Shown: one piece after another, positions 60,656-64,000 of the stretch
Layout: every line of letters begins with the position of its first letter
Numbering within the stretch: the first letter of the stretch is position 1
Source: Eupeodes corollae
Lineage: Eukaryota; Arthropoda; Insecta; Diptera; Syrphidae
Assembly: GCF_945859685.1 (NCBI RefSeq)
Contig: NC_079148.1
Coordinates: forward strand, 32,375,946 to 32,439,945
Direction: 5' to 3'
DNA length: 64,000 bases
The notes under the pieces: generated by a model
What the model was told of the DNA's origin: nothing
The model's database searches: none
The model's input: the letters and a program-made list of their open reading frames with translations, nothing else
Translations under genes and position numbers: made by a program

Positions 60656-63019
60656 CTGATGTACGCGACGAGACAAAAAAAAGGTATTAAATAATAAAAC
60701 ATTCTTCTTTAAATATCACTGTTAGGAAACTATTCTTGCGAGCCTTGGAAGTGCAAATTGTGATTGCGTAGTTTGTACTTGTCAAATTAACAAAAATGAA
60801 AGCTTTAAAAATTCTATACATATAGCGGACTTTTCAAAATGAACGCATTTTCTAAAAAAAATAAACAATTCATTAATTTTAGCCTAAAAAGTCAAAGTCT
60901 AGGTTTTGTTACTGGTGATCAGATTCGGTCAGTTCAATGAGTTTTGATGGCCTTTCCTTAATTACTTTATAAAGTCGAATTTTAAATTATTTGAATTGAA
61001 AAAAAAAACATATACTTAAAAGTGTTTGGGGCTATCTAAATTCATGGAGTAATTTTTGTTTCAAAAAATATATTTCTGCAATAGTTTTCCAAATTTTTAC
61101 CCACTGCCTTTAATATTCGGTTAAAATGTTTATAATATTTTATACAATTTTCGAAAAATATATCTCAGTTGTAAGAATTCATAACTTAAATGTTAAAGAA
61201 ACACATTTATGCTTTAACGGTATGTTAACAGAAAAAGGCAGAACGGTTTCAAATTAATGTTTGTTTTTTTTTTTACAAATCTGTACATTTTTTTAAATAA
61301 AAATAATGTTGAAAAAAAGGGATGTTTGAAATCTGAGCAGGCAATTGAAGATTGCATGATGACAAGTTTTGCATAAGTAAATAAAATGCACGACTGGGTC
61401 GCACGAACTTGCTCCTGTATGCTAAGAGTCTGTTTAAAAAAGTACTTATATAAGATTTAAAAATACCTGTAAAATAAGTATGTTTTCAAAGATATAAATG
61501 CCAATAAGTACAATTGTACATAATGAAAACCATAGTACTCTCATGAGCAGAAACTTTTAGGGCGACCAGATGCAAAATCGTTGGCGTGGCGTTAGTATCG
61601 AAAGTGGAGAAATTCAGCGGGAGCGAGAGAAAAATATTATTTCCATTCCCATATCCCTTAAGCAGCCAGCAGAATAAGGGAGATAATTAATTTTCGACCC
61701 AAAAAGTCTACACAATTTCCTTCATTATATTTGAGTCTATCCTTGTATATATTTTCACATAAAGAGCTTCCATATGAAGGTTGATGAATTTGTTTTTGAA
61801 TATAAGAATGAAACAACAACAACTTGTGTGTGCTACCACCAAGTTCATAGGCTGGAGTTATAGCTATTTCACGGGGGCCAACCCGATAATCAGACTCCTT
61901 TAGTGGTGCTTAATCGCTTTATGTTCAATTTAATTTTTGAAGAACAATTTGTTTTTGTTTTATTTATATCAATCCACTTTATATAAAAAACAAAATGGCT
62001 TAATATTGTATCTTATAAGGGGATGAAACAAACTTTTGAATGCTTACGTCAGCTGTTAGGATCTTTTACCGATATTTGTTTTTATTTACATTCATAAGTC
62101 TGCTTTTACTTGGGTACGATCTTTGTATATGAAAAATGGTTTGTATTATGTATAAAGCTACGATGCGATTCATATAGATTCAACTTGTTCCTTCAAAGCT
62201 TTTTTCCTTTAGATAGCTTTATTGTAATTTTATATTAGAAGAACCAGGATGGAAAATAAATAAGATAAGAAAGAGGCAGACCATGAATGTTTAAATTGTA
62301 AAGCGATCGCCTATTGGTGTGTAGCAGGTCGATGTCTAAAACGAATAAAGAATAGTTCATTGGCATTCTTAGCTTTATGCAGATAGATGCACAAGGACAT
62401 GTTTATGATGATAATGAAGGAATGTTATTGGTAGGTAGATGGTACTTACTACAATCCAATCACATTCCTCATTTACTATAAGCGCTAACATGGAGTTTTT
62501 ACGTTCAGTTTATTTATTTTGTTTAAAAAAATAACAAGCATACGAACAGGTACAAGAAATTGCTATTCATTTGTTGTTTACAGTCAGGCTTTTGTGCGCT
62601 TTGGATTTTAGTTATGAAGTGACACGTAAGCAGTAGTTGTAGAAGTTGTATGTAATACCTTTATAAATAGGTATTCTAATAGAAAATACATATACTCTTT
62701 CTATATACTCGTTTCTTTAACTTGTACTAAGTATTTATTCTTTTATATAGGCGAAGGAAGAAATCATGTGTGAAACAACCTTATTCATAAGGAATAATGT
62801 TTTAAAATCACAAATATAAAAAATAACCAAGATATTACTTCTTGATAGACACTTTAAAATAGCTTGTTGATTAAATATATCATATCCGATACAGTTGCGC
62901 TACATGGGCGGCCATATCGTTTGTATTTACAATAATTTTAGTTATAAAAATAAATAAATATGTGCCAAATGCACTAATTTAGATAAAAGCTAGGAATGTA
63001 AGTACAATTTTGTTAAAAT

Positions 63020-64000
63020 AATGCGCTCTTTCGGGCTCATGCACAGTTAAAATATTAAAAAAAAAACTATTTTAAGATTCAAAATTTTGCCCGAAAAATA
63101 AGTTTGTGTTCAAAAATTTAAATGCCATTTTATAAATAAAAAAACATTTGATTTTTCAAAATTTTTTTTTGAAAATCGTTAGAGCGGTTTTTTTTTAAAT
63201 TAATTTTTTATATATAAAATTTTTCAATTTTGTTCTAAAAATATTTTTGGTACGCAGTTGTTTAGAGATTATTAATATACGCTATGCGTTTCAATTTCGT
63301 AAAAAAATGTTGACCCGTTTTTGAGATATCGAATTTTGAAAAAATGAAATTCAATATTTTTTTAAAAATCCAAATAACAAAAAATTGCACTTTTGATAAT
63401 CAAATATTGTTAAAGCAATATAAGAGCTTATTCAGAAAAAAAATTATTGAAATCGGTTTATAAGTTGCTGATAAAATTAAAAAACAAAATAACGGTTCTA
63501 TGATTGAAACCTTTCCTGAGCAATACAAAAATTTTTTTTTCTTATTAAAAGCAGCCAAATTAAAAAATAAAATTTTAGAGAAAATTTAAAGAAAATCTAT
63601 CGGTTTGTTTTTGAGAAAATTCAAATTTTCGTTTTTTGACCAAAAAAATTGTATGGTGGCCACTGTTAGTTTTGATCTTAAAAAAAAAATGAAAAAAACG
63701 CCTAACGCGAATCTGCTCAAAACCTTAACTTCCAAGTTTGGACTCAATCGAAGCAATGGTTTAGGCTGTAGTAGCGTGGACAGACAGACAAAACCGACCG
63801 GACGGAATCGCGGGACCCACTTTTTTTGACTTCTCTACCATCGTAATATCAAGTTTGATTAAAATCTCGAGTTCGAAATTTTGCACGAATGCAACACTTG
63901 CCATATAGTTCCTATATGTCGCAAGTAAAAATGTTGGAGATTGTATTGAAACATAAAATTACGACGGTAGAGGAGTCAAAAAAAAGGTGGTCCCCGATTC
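63020..64000 (+). repeat. Dispersed repeat family B, longest copy, runs off the window
   Basis: It starts near a cgggctcatgcac word, then gttcaaaaatttaaatgcc and gaaaatcgttagagcgg. Next come a block shared with 41320-41700 (gttgacccgtttttgag, aaaataacggtt, gagcaatacaaa) and a block that is the reverse complement of 53390-53757 (gcctaacgcgaatctg, cagacagacaaaaccg). It joins otherwise separate fragments into one family of about 1 kb or more. The 74-codon frame 63605-63829 is a by-product. Confidence 0.6.

Larger units (their letters stand above)
60100..64000 (-). other. 5' intron of the flippase gene
   Basis: No N-terminal exon with M1 was found, so this intron probably runs past 64000. It holds a candidate cassette exon (60572-60655), old repeat traces at 60966-61235 and 61385-61510, and a family B copy from about 63020. 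The rest (61520-63015) is A/T-rich with nothing recognised. Confidence 0.55.

Overview
The window is AT-rich, intron-rich eukaryotic DNA, most likely from a fly (Diptera). The grounds are the gene content, the 50-70 bp introns beside multi-kilobase ones, and a dense load of degraded insect-type transposons. It holds the visible parts of two protein genes that face each other tail to tail, with a transposon-filled gap between them.

Gene 1 (+ strand, about 7051-44571) is a ferlin of the otoferlin type, probably the counterpart of Drosophila misfire. I placed 22 constitutive coding exons plus one two-way alternative exon. Their phases all agree and give 1965 residues, from the last strand of C2A to the C-terminal membrane anchor. 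The first half is spread over introns of up to 8 kb and the second half is compact. The core of C2A, the start codon and the promoter were not found and probably lie upstream. The most interesting item is a pair of homologous 85-nt exons (24568-24652 and 28936-29020). They encode alternative versions of the same C2B segment, and exon phase forces exactly one of them to be used.

Gene 2 (- strand, 60099-55836) is a P4-ATPase lipid flippase closest to the ATP11 group. Nine exons with matching phases give about 1222 residues, from the M1-M2 loop to the stop. The N-terminus lies beyond position 64000. A possible 84-nt in-frame cassette exon sits at 60572-60655.

The interval 44572-55835 is an old direct duplication of about 4-5 kb (about 45470-50470 and 50480-54200). 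Its two halves share flanking DNA and a Tc1/mariner-like transposase relic, but carry different later insertions. One of these is a LINE with reverse transcriptase and RNase H. Another is a noncoding repeat family with an array of roughly 175-bp units. The introns carry more LINE relics (2.9, 18.8, 22.4 and 38.3 kb), a hAT relic (14.5 kb), a second Tc1/mariner relic (13.6 kb), a tRNA-derived SINE (17.95 kb) and a 211-bp inverted-repeat element (4.4 kb).

The ferlin (calcium-linked membrane fusion) and the flippase (lipid asymmetry) both act on membranes, but their convergence does not by itself show a functional link. I saw no tRNA or rRNA genes, no CRISPR array and no prokaryotic signals. All identities come from reading motifs; no database search was possible.
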